NCBI RefSeq assembly: GCF_900099695.1
Contig: NZ_FNCY01000001.1
Coordinates: 310,001 to 374,000, forward strand
From: Propionivibrio dicarboxylicus
GTDB taxonomy: Bacteria > Pseudomonadota > Gammaproteobacteria > Burkholderiales > Rhodocyclaceae
DNA: 64,000 bases
Direction of reading: 5' to 3'
The position numbers were made by a program, and so were the translations under genes. This document shows positions 1 through 9,591 of this stretch, in pieces (within the stretch, counting starts at the first letter, position 1; each line of letters starts with the position of its first letter). The notes under the pieces are model-generated. The model saw nothing but the letters and a program-made list of their open reading frames with translations, had not been told where the DNA came from and did not search any database.

Positions 1-1296
<1,296 letters not shown>

Positions 1297-1361
1297 TCAT
1301 CTCAATGACAGTATCTTAGCCGAGAGCGCAACGCAGACGATTGCGATTATCAACGAACAGA

Positions 1362-1400
1362 CACGACTTTTTGGCATTAAATTAAATATAATTAGTCGTG
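1362..1400. promoter_or_regulatory. Inverted repeat and -10 box in leuA/lrp divergent promoter region
   Basis: A perfect 7-bp inverted repeat (CACGACT at 1362-1368, AGTCGTG at 1394-1400) flanks a 25-bp A+T-rich core holding a consensus TATAAT at 1387-1392. The geometry suits an operator for the adjacent Lrp/AsnC protein. The -35 match about 17 bp upstream is weak, which would suit an activated or autoregulated promoter. Function is inferred from position and symmetry only. Confidence 0.4.
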
Positions 1401-1441
1401 CCAGCAATAAAATTGCTCACTAACGAGACAGCGAGATATTT

Positions 1442-1903
1442 ATGGAAATCGACCGCTACGACCGCGCGATTCTGCAGGTCCTCCAGCAGGAAGGGCGCAT
1501 CAGCAACCAGGACCTCGCCGACCGTGTCGGTCTGTCGCCCTCGCCCTGCCTGCGCCGCGTCCGTGCGCTCGAAGACGCCGGCGTCATCCGTGACTACCGT
1601 GCCCGGGTCAATGAAAAGGCCCTGGGCTATTCGCTCGTTGCGCTCATCTACATTGCCATGGATGCGCACACGCCCGAACGCTTCGAACACTTCGAGATGG
1701 AGATCCGGAAACTGCCGGAAGTGCTCGAATGCCTGCTGATCACGGGGCAGGATGCCGACTATCAACTCAAGGTGATCGTCCGGGACATGGATGCGTTCCA
1801 GGAACTCCTGCTCAATCGCATCAATCGGATCCAGGGGGTCACCGGCGTGCATTCGAGCTTCGTCCTTCGCCGGGTGGTCGAACGCACCGACGTCCCGGTC
1901 TAG
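1442..1903 (+). CDS. Lrp/AsnC family transcriptional regulator
   Basis: A 153-residue protein with an N-terminal winged helix-turn-helix (about residues 3-60, LDRYDR-like start MEIDRYDRAIL, GLSPSPCLRRVRALE recognition helix) and a C-terminal RAM/AsnC ligand-binding domain (about 68-145). The length is normal for the family. These proteins form octamers that bind amino acids and regulate amino-acid metabolism genes. Divergence from leuA suggests leucine or branched-chain amino acids as possible signal and leuA as possible target, which is inference. The specific subfamily (Lrp, AsnC, BkdR) cannot be settled by eye. Confidence 0.9.
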   Translation: MEIDRYDRAILQVLQQEGRISNQDLADRVGLSPSPCLRRVRALEDAGVIRDYRARVNEKALGYSLVALIYIAMDAHTPERFEHFEMEIRKLPEVLECLLITGQDADYQLKVIVRDMDAFQELLLNRINRIQGVTGVHSSFVLRRVVERTDVPV

Positions 1904-2008
1904 GCGCTTCGTCGTTCCTTGGGATACACTCGACCGTGGCTCGACCTCCCGTGTCCGGCCCCTTGGCCGGCACCAGCCCTTCCGATCCACTTTGACCCCG
2001 GGACGACG

Positions 2009-2749
2009 ATGAAAGCCCTCGCCAACGGTTTATTTCTCGTTTGCGTTTTGCTGTTGGCGAGCACGATGGCACGTGGGTCGACCGTGCTGGTTCTGGGTAA
2101 CGAATCGATGCCCTGGAACGGCGTCGTGCAAGGCAAGCCACTCGGCATCGTTGTCGAAATTCTCAACGAAGCCGGCAAGTACGGCGCCCCAGGGTTCGAA
2201 TTCCAGCTGGGACTCCCCTGGATGCGGGCGCAAGCCGAAGTATTGCGGCGGAACGGCGAACCGGTCGCCTTGATCCCCTTGTCACGCACCCCCGAACGGG
2301 AAACGCGATACCGATGGATCGCCGAACTGGTACCCAACCAGATCCGCATCGCGACTTACGCCAAGGCCACGCCGCCGCGCACGCTCGACGAGGCGCGCAA
2401 CTTGTCGGTCGGCCTGATTCGTGGTCACGCCGCGATCGAATTCCTGCGCCGACAAGGTTTCAGCCGGATCGACGACAACGCCGGCGACGCCGAGGCCAAT
2501 ATCAAGAAGTTGCTGAGCGGACGCGTCGATGCCATCGCCGACTCACGCGTCGTCTACCGCTACCACTGGCGGAAAATCGGCGCGCTGCCGGAGATGCTGC
2601 AAGAAGGCCCGGTGGTCGGCAACACCATCGGCATCTATATCGCCGCAGGCCCCGACTTTCCGGCCCCGTTGGCCAGGAAAATCGCCGATGCGATCGATGT
2701 CATGCGCAAGAACGGAAAACTGCAGGAAATCATCGATCGCTGGCAGTAG
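2009..2749 (+). CDS. Periplasmic solute-binding protein family 3 (amino-acid-type)
   Basis: A 246-residue secreted protein. The ATG at 2009 gives a clear signal peptide (MKALANGLFLVCVLLLAS, then cleavage near ARGS); longer in-frame starts upstream would bury it. The fold is a two-lobed family 3 solute-binding protein like those of polar amino-acid ABC transporters, with the C-terminal LQEIIDRWQ helix typical of the family. No permease or ATPase gene is adjacent. Proteins of this size without a transporter in betaproteobacteria often act as stand-alone binding proteins for sensors; the ligand is unknown. Confidence 0.8.
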   Translation: MKALANGLFLVCVLLLASTMARGSTVLVLGNESMPWNGVVQGKPLGIVVEILNEAGKYGAPGFEFQLGLPWMRAQAEVLRRNGEPVALIPLSRTPERETRYRWIAELVPNQIRIATYAKATPPRTLDEARNLSVGLIRGHAAIEFLRRQGFSRIDDNAGDAEANIKKLLSGRVDAIADSRVVYRYHWRKIGALPEMLQEGPVVGNTIGIYIAAGPDFPAPLARKIADAIDVMRKNGKLQEIIDRWQ

Positions 2750-2775
2750 GCCGCCCAATCACGGCAGCCCTTGCG

Positions 2776-4230
2776 TCACAACAGGACGATGTCGTATTGC
2801 TCCTGGGTATAGCTGGGCTCCGCCTGTAGCGAAATCGGCTTGCCGATAAAATCGGACAGCATCGCCAACCCCTGCGATTCCTCATCGTGGAAGACATCGA
2901 TCACTGGCACGCTACCGAGAATGCGGAATTCGCGGGCATTGAACTGGCGCGCCTCGCGCAGCAACTCGCGCAGGATCTCGTAGCAGACGGTACGCGCCGT
3001 CTTGACTTCGCCACGACCGCCGCAGGTCGGGCATTCCTCGCAGAGCACGTGCGCCAGCGACTCGCGCGTCCGCTTGCGCGTCATTTCGACGAGACCGAGC
3101 GCGCTGAAACCGTTGACAGTCAACCGCGTGTGATCGCTGGCCAGCGCCTTGTTGAACTCGGCCAGCACCGCCGCGCGATGCTCGTCGCTGTCCATGTCGA
3201 TGAAATCGATGATGATGATGCCACCAAGGTTACGCAGACGGAGTTGCCGGGCGATCGCCTGCGCCGCCTCGAGATTGGTCTTGAACACGGTGTCGTCGAA
3301 ATTGCGCACACCGACGAAACCGCCGGTATTGACGTCGATCGTCGTCATCGCCTCGGTCTGGTCGAAAATCAGGTAGCCGCCAGACTTCAGATCGACGCGG
3401 CGCGCCAATGCCTTCTGGATTTCGTCCTCGACGCCGTGCAGATCGAAGAGCGGCCGCTCGCCGGTGTAATGCGTCAGCAAGGGTAGCACCGACGGCGTGT
3501 ACATATCGGCAAAGGCCTTCAGCGCCTGAAAGTTCTCGCGCGAATCGATGACGATGTCGGTCGTATCCGAACTGACGAAATCGCGCAGCACACGCAAGCC
3601 GAGCGACAACTCGCGGTAGATCATCGACGGCGCGGCACGCGTGCGCGACCGCTCCTCGATGTTACCCCAGAGCTTGCGCAGGTACGCCATGTCCTTGAGC
3701 AGGTCTTCGTCGCTGGCATTCTCGGCCATGGTGCGAACGATGTATCCGCCCGGCTCGTCCTCCGGCACCAGGCGCGCCAGTTTCTCGCGCAGGGCCTCGC
3801 GCCCTGCCTCGTTCTCGATACGCTGGGAAATCCCGATGTGCTTCTCCATCGGCAGATAGACCAGCAAGCGCCCGGCCAGCGACATCTGCGTGGACAAGCG
3901 TGCGCCCTTGGTGCCGATCGGATCCTTGATCACCTGGACGACGATGCTCTGACCCTCGTGCAGGATGCGTTCGATCGGCCGCGGCGGCTCGCCGGCCGGT
4001 CGCGATTCGTAGATGTCGGCGACATGGAGGAAGGCCGTGCGTTCGAGGCCGACGTCGATGAATGCGGACTGCATGCCGGGAAGGACGCGAACGACCCGCC
4101 CCAGGTAGATGTTGCCGACGAGACCGCGATTGGCCGTGCGCTCGATGTGCAATTCCTGCACGGCGCCCTGGTAGATGACGGCGACGCGCGTCTCTTGCGG
4201 TGTGAAATTGATGAGGATGTCTTCAGCCAT
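2776..4230 (-). CDS. rng: Ribonuclease G
   Basis: Endoribonuclease of the RNase E/G family that matures the 16S rRNA 5' end and cleaves mRNAs with 5' monophosphates. At 484 residues it matches RNase G (about 489) rather than RNase E, with no long disordered tail. It has an S1 domain at about residues 35-125, the catalytic acidic residues in IDVNTGGFVG (about 297) and FIDMDSDEHR (about 343), and the CPTCGGRG zinc-link motif. The start at MAEDILINFTPQETR is the conserved one. In many relatives rng directly follows maf; here a two-gene plus-strand insertion separates them. Confidence 0.96.
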   Translation of the reverse strand: MAEDILINFTPQETRVAVIYQGAVQELHIERTANRGLVGNIYLGRVVRVLPGMQSAFIDVGLERTAFLHVADIYESRPAGEPPRPIERILHEGQSIVVQVIKDPIGTKGARLSTQMSLAGRLLVYLPMEKHIGISQRIENEAGREALREKLARLVPEDEPGGYIVRTMAENASDEDLLKDMAYLRKLWGNIEERSRTRAAPSMIYRELSLGLRVLRDFVSSDTTDIVIDSRENFQALKAFADMYTPSVLPLLTHYTGERPLFDLHGVEDEIQKALARRVDLKSGGYLIFDQTEAMTTIDVNTGGFVGVRNFDDTVFKTNLEAAQAIARQLRLRNLGGIIIIDFIDMDSDEHRAAVLAEFNKALASDHTRLTVNGFSALGLVEMTRKRTRESLAHVLCEECPTCGGRGEVKTARTVCYEILRELLREARQFNAREFRILGSVPVIDVFHDEESQGLAMLSDFIGKPISLQAEPSYTQEQYDIVLL

Positions 4231-4330
4231 GGTATCCGATTGTCTTGCCCGATCCGGGTAAAATGCCGGTTTCCGCTGCATTCTACCTTTTTCCCGCATT
4301 TTTCTCGGTTCCTTTCGCCGCCTCCGCCGC

Positions 4331-5602
4331 ATGCCAAACGCTTCCCGCCGCCCCGAACTGCTCGCCCCCGCCGGCTCGCTCGTCATGATGCGCACCGCCT
4401 TTGCCTTCGGTGCCGACGCCGTCTATGCCGGCCAACCGCGCTACAGCCTGCGCGTCCGCAACAACGAATTCGGCAACCTCGAACGCCTCGGTGACGCCAT
4501 TAGCGAAGCCCATGCCGCGAGCAAGTCGTTCTATGTCGTCAGCAATGTGCTGCCGCACAACGCCAAGGTACGCAGCTATCTCGCCGACATGGCGCCGGTC
4601 GTCGCGCTCGGCCCCGACGCCCTGATCATGGCCGACCCCGGCCTGATCGACCTCGTCCGTGAACGCTGGCCGAGCTTGCCGATCCATCTCTCGGTCCAGG
4701 CCAACACCGTGAACTTCGCCGCCGTTCGCTTCTGGCGAAAGCTTGGCATCCGTCGCATCATCCTCTCGCGCGAACTCTCGCTCGACGAAGTCGCCGAAAT
4801 CCGGCAGGAATGCCCCGACATCGAGCTCGAAGTCTTCGTGCACGGCGCGCTCTGTATCGCCTACTCGGGCCGTTGCCTGCTCTCCGGCTATTTCAACCGG
4901 CGCGACTCGAACCAGGGCAGTTGCACCAACTCATGCCGCTGGGATTATGCCGTGCGTCCTGCCGCCGAAGACGCGGCCGCCGACGTCTGGTTGCTCGAAG
5001 AAAGCGAACGGCCCGGCGAACTGATGCCGATCGAGGAAGACGAACACGGCACCTACATCCTCAACTCGAAGGACCTGCGCGCCATCGAGCATGTGCAGCG
5101 CCTGGTCGACATCGGCGTCGATTCGCTCAAGATCGAGGGACGAACGAAATCCCCGTACTACGCGGCACGTACCGCGCAAACCTATCGCCGCGCCATTGAC
5201 GACGCACTCGCCGGACGCCCGCTCGATACGCGCCTACTCGGAGAACTCGAGGGCCTTGCCAACCGCGGCTATACCGATGGCTTTTATCAGCGCCATCACG
5301 ACGCCGAGCGCCAGAACTACCTGCGCGGTCATTCGGAATCCGGGCGCAGCCGTTATGTCGGCGACATCATCAGCGGGGAGGTTGGCCGAGGCCTCGTCGA
5401 AGTCGAGGTGAAGAACCGTTTTGCCGTCGGCGACCGCCTCGAACTCGTCCACCCCGCCGGCAATCGCGAATTCGTTCTCGATCGCATGGAAAATGCCGAA
5501 GGGATTGGCATCGACGTCGCGCCCGGCAACGGTCACCGCGTCTGGATTCCGCTCGCCGAGCCCTGCCAGGGCGGCATGCTCGCGCGTTTCGTCGCACCCT
5601 AG
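4331..5602 (+). CDS. trhP: Peptidase U32 family tRNA hydroxylation protein TrhP (YegQ)
   Basis: A 423-residue U32-family protein. In E. coli the homologue YegQ/TrhP makes 5-hydroxyuridine at position 34 of several tRNAs, using prephenate-derived chemistry, so the old label of protease is misleading. The sequence starts ELLAPAGSLVMMRTAFAFGADAVY, a family hallmark, and has the HGALCIAYSGRCLLS and NQGSCTNSCRWDY cysteine-rich motifs at about residues 170-205 expected to bind an iron-sulfur cluster. It is divergent from rng by 100 bp and followed after 2 bp by the glycosyltransferase-like gene, so the two are probably co-transcribed. Confidence 0.9.
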   Translation: MPNASRRPELLAPAGSLVMMRTAFAFGADAVYAGQPRYSLRVRNNEFGNLERLGDAISEAHAASKSFYVVSNVLPHNAKVRSYLADMAPVVALGPDALIMADPGLIDLVRERWPSLPIHLSVQANTVNFAAVRFWRKLGIRRIILSRELSLDEVAEIRQECPDIELEVFVHGALCIAYSGRCLLSGYFNRRDSNQGSCTNSCRWDYAVRPAAEDAAADVWLLEESERPGELMPIEEDEHGTYILNSKDLRAIEHVQRLVDIGVDSLKIEGRTKSPYYAARTAQTYRRAIDDALAGRPLDTRLLGELEGLANRGYTDGFYQRHHDAERQNYLRGHSESGRSRYVGDIISGEVGRGLVEVEVKNRFAVGDRLELVHPAGNREFVLDRMENAEGIGIDVAPGNGHRVWIPLAEPCQGGMLARFVAP

Positions 5603-5604
5603 CG

Positions 5605-6684
5605 ATGCCGCATCTCTTCGTCGATATCTCCTCGCACGGCTTCGGGCATCTTGCTCAGACAGCGCCGATCCTCAGTGCGCTGCAGGACCGGCGCCCCAAC
5701 CTGCGCCTGACAGTGCGCTGCGGACTGCCCGAAGCGAAGGTCCGGGCGCGCATTCGCGGCGATTTCGCCTTCATCGCCGACAGCACCGATTTCGGCTTCG
5801 CCATGCTCAATGCCGTCAGCATTGACGCAGCCGAAACCGAACGCCGCTACCGCGCCTTCCACGCCGATTGGTCCCGGCGCGTTGCCGCCGAGGCGCGCCT
5901 GCTCGCCGACTGCGCGGCCGACCTCGTTCTGACCGACGTCGCCTACCTGCCGCTCGCCGGCGCCGCCCAAGCCGGCATTCCGGCGCTGACGATGTGCTCG
6001 CTCAACTGGGCCGAACTCTTCGCCCATTTCTTCGGCGACGCCGATTGGGCCAATCCGATCCATGCCGAAATCCACGCTGCCTACGCATCCGCCGAGCACT
6101 TCCTCCGGCTAATTCCGGCGATGCCGATGGCTGCGCTCGGCAATGCCCGTCCGGTCGGGCCGGTCGCGTCGCTCGGCCGGCGCCGGCGCGACAAACTGGC
6201 TGAGCGCCTGGCTTGTGACGATGACCGGATCGTCCTGATCGCCTTTGGCGGTGTCGCGCACGAACTGCCCGTCGAACACTGGCCGCAACATCCCGGCATC
6301 CATTGGCTGGTGCCACAAGATTGGGGCGTCGAACGGGCGGACATAAACGCGCTTGAACCTCTGAAATTGCCTATTACCGACGTGCTCGCCAGCGTCGACG
6401 CGGTGCTAACCAAGCCCGGCTATGGCACCTTCACGGAGGCCGCCTGCAACGGCACCGCCGTCCTCTACCAGCGGCGGACCGACTGGCCCGAACAGGACTG
6501 CCTGATCGAATGGCTGGAGCAGCACGCACGCTGCCGTGAGGTCGGTGCCGATGCTCTTCGCAGCGGCGATCTCGCTGACACACTAACTGAGCTCTGGCGC
6601 CTGCCGGCACCGACGCCGCCGCGCCCCACCGGTATTGCCGAAGTCGCCGAATTGCTCGACCGTCGCCTCAGTACGACGCGTTGA
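5605..6684 (+). CDS. Uncharacterised glycosyltransferase-like protein (GT-B fold)
   Basis: A 359-residue protein beginning MPHLFVDISSHGFGHLAQTAPIL, whose GFGH(L/A)xxxxPI segment resembles the N-terminal acceptor-side motif of GT-B nucleotide-sugar transferases (MurG/MGT-like). A C-terminal donor-side motif is visible at about residues 258-285 (ASVDAVLTKPGYGTFTEAACNG). No signal peptide or membrane helix is seen, so it is cytosolic. The substrate is unknown. It starts 2 bp after trhP, and its 3' end overlaps the convergent maf gene by 17 bp. The pairing with a tRNA-modification gene may or may not be functional. Confidence 0.6.
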   Translation: MPHLFVDISSHGFGHLAQTAPILSALQDRRPNLRLTVRCGLPEAKVRARIRGDFAFIADSTDFGFAMLNAVSIDAAETERRYRAFHADWSRRVAAEARLLADCAADLVLTDVAYLPLAGAAQAGIPALTMCSLNWAELFAHFFGDADWANPIHAEIHAAYASAEHFLRLIPAMPMAALGNARPVGPVASLGRRRRDKLAERLACDDDRIVLIAFGGVAHELPVEHWPQHPGIHWLVPQDWGVERADINALEPLKLPITDVLASVDAVLTKPGYGTFTEAACNGTAVLYQRRTDWPEQDCLIEWLEQHARCREVGADALRSGDLADTLTELWRLPAPTPPRPTGIAEVAELLDRRLSTTR

Positions 6685-7291
6685 ACCGCCGGAGCAAACG
6701 CCCCGTTTCAAACAGCGGCAGGCCCATCACACCGGTATAGCTGCCGGCCAGATGCTCGACGAACAGACCGGCATGCCCCTGGATGCCGTAGGCGCCAGCC
6801 TTGTCCATCGGTTCGCCGCTATCGACATAGCGCCGGATGTCTTCGTCATCTAGCACGCCAAAACGCACCGCGCTGATCGACAAGGCCGCTTCCAGGCGCC
6901 CGTCACCCGCCACCGCTACCGCCGTCAGCACCCGATGCGTCTTGCCCGACAGTCGCCGCAGAATGCGAAAGGCATCGTCCGCATCGCAGGGCTTGCCGAT
7001 GATCTCGCCATCGAACTCCAAGGTCGTATCGGCCGCCAGCACCGGACGTCGCTCGAGGCGACGCCATCCGACGATCCGTTCGCCATGGCGGGCCTTGGCC
7101 TCGGCGACGCGCTGGACATAATCGATCGGCCGCTCACCAGGCAGCGGCGTTTCATCGGTTTCGTCATCCTCGCGCGGCGGGCCGCGAAAGGCGATGACAT
7201 CGAAGCTGACGCCGATCTGCGTCAGCAACTCGCGGCGACGCGGGCTGCGCGATGCCAAATAGATCGCCGGTGCATCCAGTTCGAGCGCCAT
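6668..7291 (-). CDS. maf: Maf-family nucleoside triphosphate pyrophosphatase (YhdE type)
   Basis: House-cleaning pyrophosphatase acting on dTTP, UTP and modified nucleotides, linked to septum inhibition. 207 residues with the Maf signature YLASRSPRRRELL at about residue 10 and the catalytic segment ADTTLEFDGEIIGKP near residue 85. The latter resembles YhdE more than YceF (7-methyl-GTP pyrophosphatase). It is the last gene of the nadD-rsfS-rlmH-maf run, starting 3 bp after rlmH. The 3' end overlaps the convergent glycosyltransferase-like gene. Confidence 0.92.
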   Translation of the reverse strand: MALELDAPAIYLASRSPRRRELLTQIGVSFDVIAFRGPPREDDETDETPLPGERPIDYVQRVAEAKARHGERIVGWRRLERRPVLAADTTLEFDGEIIGKPCDADDAFRILRRLSGKTHRVLTAVAVAGDGRLEAALSISAVRFGVLDDEDIRRYVDSGEPMDKAGAYGIQGHAGLFVEHLAGSYTGVMGLPLFETGRLLRRFNASY

Positions 7292-7294
7292 CGC

Positions 7295-7765
7295 CTAGCC
7301 TTCGCGGTGATAGGGATGGTTGCGCACGACGCTGTGCGCGCGATAGAGCTGCTCGCACAACACCAGGCGGGCCATCGCGTGCGGCAACGTCAGGCTCGAC
7401 AGGCGGATCATCGCGTCGCTGCGCTGTTTGATCTCGGCGTCGATGCCGTCGGCGCCGCCGATGATGAAGGCGGTGTCGCCGCCTTCTCGCATCCAGCCTT
7501 CGAGCTTCTGGGCGAGCTTCACCGTCGTCAGATCCTCGCCGCGCTCATCGAGCACGACAATGCGGGAATAGCCCTGCAGGGCCTGCTGCAGACGGACTTT
7601 TTCCGCTGCCAGCAATTGCTCGCGGGTCTTCGTCCCGCGCGGCTCCGGCTTGATCTCGACAACCGTCAGCGGCAACTCGCGCGGCATGCGCTTCAAATAC
7701 TCGGCGCAACCGTCGGCGACCCAGTCGGGCGTCCGGTGACCGACGGCAAGAATGGTCAGGCGCAT
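7295..7765 (-). CDS. rlmH: 23S rRNA (pseudouridine1915-N3)-methyltransferase RlmH
   Basis: SPOUT-class methyltransferase that methylates pseudouridine 1915 in helix 69 of 23S rRNA on assembled 70S ribosomes. 156 residues, the standard length, with the trefoil-knot SAM-binding segment FIIGGADGID and the conserved C-terminus RLVLCEQLYRAHSVVRNHPYHREG. It lies 9 bp after rsfS in a ribosome and cofactor operon conserved across proteobacteria. Confidence 0.97.
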   Translation of the reverse strand: MRLTILAVGHRTPDWVADGCAEYLKRMPRELPLTVVEIKPEPRGTKTREQLLAAEKVRLQQALQGYSRIVVLDERGEDLTTVKLAQKLEGWMREGGDTAFIIGGADGIDAEIKQRSDAMIRLSSLTLPHAMARLVLCEQLYRAHSVVRNHPYHREG

Positions 7766-7774
7766 CGCCGGACC

Positions 7775-8134
7775 TCAGGCCGAATGCGAGGCCGCCCGCA
7801 CGCGGGCCGGACCCTTGCCGCCCCAGAGTTCTTCGAGGTTGTAGTACGCGCGGATCGCCGGCTGCATGACATGAACAACGACCGAACCGAGATCGACCAG
7901 AATCCATTCACCGCCGTCCTCGCCTTCGGTCGACAGGATCTCGATGCCGGCTTCGCGCACCTTGTCCTCGACGTTACGTGCGAGAGAACGCACCTGGCGG
8001 TTGGAATCGCCGCTGGCGACGACGATGCGCTCGAACAGCGGCGTCAGCGCGCTGGTATTGATGACTTCGATGTCCTTGCCTTTGATGTCTTCGAGCGCGG
8101 CAACGACGATCTGCTCGATCTGGGCGGTGTTCAT
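7775..8134 (-). CDS. rsfS: Ribosomal silencing factor RsfS
   Basis: A 119-residue RsfS/YbeB/Iojap protein. The family binds L14 of the 50S subunit and blocks subunit joining during starvation. The conserved core DIEVINTSALTPLFERIVVASGDSNRQVRSLA and EWILVDLGSVVVHVM is intact. It lies between nadD (7 bp upstream) and rlmH, the usual arrangement. Confidence 0.96.
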   Translation of the reverse strand: MNTAQIEQIVVAALEDIKGKDIEVINTSALTPLFERIVVASGDSNRQVRSLARNVEDKVREAGIEILSTEGEDGGEWILVDLGSVVVHVMQPAIRAYYNLEELWGGKGPARVRAASHSA

Positions 8135-8141
8135 AGGCGGA

Positions 8142-8819
8142 TCAGCTCTCCTGGTACAGTGAATGAAGATGAATATAGTCGAGGACTGCGTCCGGCAACA
8201 GGTAGCGCGGACTCGTCCGCTTTGCCAGCGCCTCGCGGATGCGCGTCGCCGAAATGCCGAGCGGCGTCATGGCGAAGCTGACGATGCGTCCGGCCGGCGC
8301 CTCGGAAAGCTCGGCGGGATCGTCGCAGAGACGCTGCCGATAGACCTCGGCAAGCGCCGGCGGCAGGCTGTCGGCCTGGATCGAATAACCGGGACGGCAG
8401 GCGACGGCCACATGCGCCAACTCGAAGAGTCGCTCCCAGCGATGCCAACTCGACATGCCGGCAAAGGCATCGGCGCCGGTCAGCAACACGAGCGGTCGCG
8501 CCGTGCCGCAGACCGTCGGCAGGCGCAGTCGCTCCAGCGTCAGGACGGTATAACTGGTCTGATCGGCCTCGACTTCGCCGGCATCGATCTCGAAACGGGC
8601 GTTGCCATCGATGGCCCGCCGCACCATTTCCAGGCGCTGGCGGGCGCTGGCCAGCGGCGGACGCAGACGTGCCGGCGGTTGTCCGGCCGGAATCCAGCGC
8701 ACGGTATCGAGCGCCAGCGCGTCGGCCGCTTCCTCCGCCAGGCGCAAGTGGCCGCAATGAACGGGATCGAAGGTACCGCCGAAAATACCGAGCGGACGCA
8801 GGGTCAATGCTTCAGACAT
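8142..8819 (-). CDS. nadD: Nicotinate-nucleotide adenylyltransferase
   Basis: Adenylates nicotinate mononucleotide in NAD synthesis. 225 residues with the nucleotidyltransferase motif GGTFDPVHCGHL near the N-terminus and the ISATRIRE motif near the C-terminus. The start chosen is the ATG at 8819 (MSEALTLRPLGIFGGTF). The open frame runs further upstream, but that sequence is antisense-like and overlaps the upstream membrane protein. The chosen start overlaps the stop of that gene by 8 bp, suggesting translational coupling. Confidence 0.95.
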   Translation of the reverse strand: MSEALTLRPLGIFGGTFDPVHCGHLRLAEEAADALALDTVRWIPAGQPPARLRPPLASARQRLEMVRRAIDGNARFEIDAGEVEADQTSYTVLTLERLRLPTVCGTARPLVLLTGADAFAGMSSWHRWERLFELAHVAVACRPGYSIQADSLPPALAEVYRQRLCDDPAELSEAPAGRIVSFAMTPLGISATRIREALAKRTSPRYLLPDAVLDYIHLHSLYQES

Positions 8820-9570
8820 TCTCGTCGACAGCGACGAAGACGTCGCGATAACTGACGTAGAAGCTGGCATAGACAATCGGCATGCCGATGAAACCGACGA
8901 CCAGGAACGACAGTTTGCCGGCGCCCGCGAACATCGACGACACCATGCCGGACAAGAGCAGCATGGCGAGGCCACAGCCGATCAGGCCGAACCCGTAAAC
9001 GAGAAACGCGCGCCAGTTCCGCATGCAGGCGACGAGGCTGAAAAACAGCGATTTCGCCGCCGAATAGCCATGCCATGCCGCCAGAATCGGGGCATACCAG
9101 TAGGCCATGACCAGCGGCATGAAAAGCACGGTGGCGATTTGCGCGGCAACCAGCACCGCGTTGGTGGACAAGGTCTCGTCGAACTCGCCGCCGACGACGA
9201 AGAGGTTGAACAGCACGCCGCCGTCGATCAGCGACGTGATCGCGAAAATCAGCAGCGCCGCGCACAAATACATGCCGCCCAAGCTGAGCAGGATCGGAGT
9301 ATTAGCCGAAAACCCGGAAAACAGCACCGGCGGCAGGACCGTCCCGCCCTGCTCGATGCGCCGGAACGCATTCATCATGCTGACGGACATCGCCGGCAGG
9401 CAGATCGTCGCGATCACCTGCCCGATGACCGGCACCGAATTGACCGTCATCATCAGCAGCCAATAGGAGAAAACGATCAGGGAAAGCATCAGCCGGCTTT
9501 TGCTGTAGATCGCGTAGCCGTCAATAATCCAACGCCAGCCGCGGCGCGCAGGGAGAGTCAGTGCTTGCAT
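8812..9570 (-). CDS. BPSS1780-family membrane protein (first paralogue)
   Basis: A 252-residue integral membrane protein with about six hydrophobic helices and a C-terminal SFYVSYRDVFVA motif. This type is common in betaproteobacteria and often occurs as tandem copies upstream of nadD. Function is unknown. It shares the FLVYGFGLI and VYASFYVSYRD segments with the next gene upstream, which indicates duplication. The amphipathic FSLVACMRNWRAFLVYG block recurs in the paralogue as SFGACAKNTLPFLVYG. Confidence 0.75.
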   Translation of the reverse strand: MQALTLPARRGWRWIIDGYAIYSKSRLMLSLIVFSYWLLMMTVNSVPVIGQVIATICLPAMSVSMMNAFRRIEQGGTVLPPVLFSGFSANTPILLSLGGMYLCAALLIFAITSLIDGGVLFNLFVVGGEFDETLSTNAVLVAAQIATVLFMPLVMAYWYAPILAAWHGYSAAKSLFFSLVACMRNWRAFLVYGFGLIGCGLAMLLLSGMVSSMFAGAGKLSFLVVGFIGMPIVYASFYVSYRDVFVAVDENV

Positions 9571-9591
9571 CGGAACCCGAAAAAGGCCACG

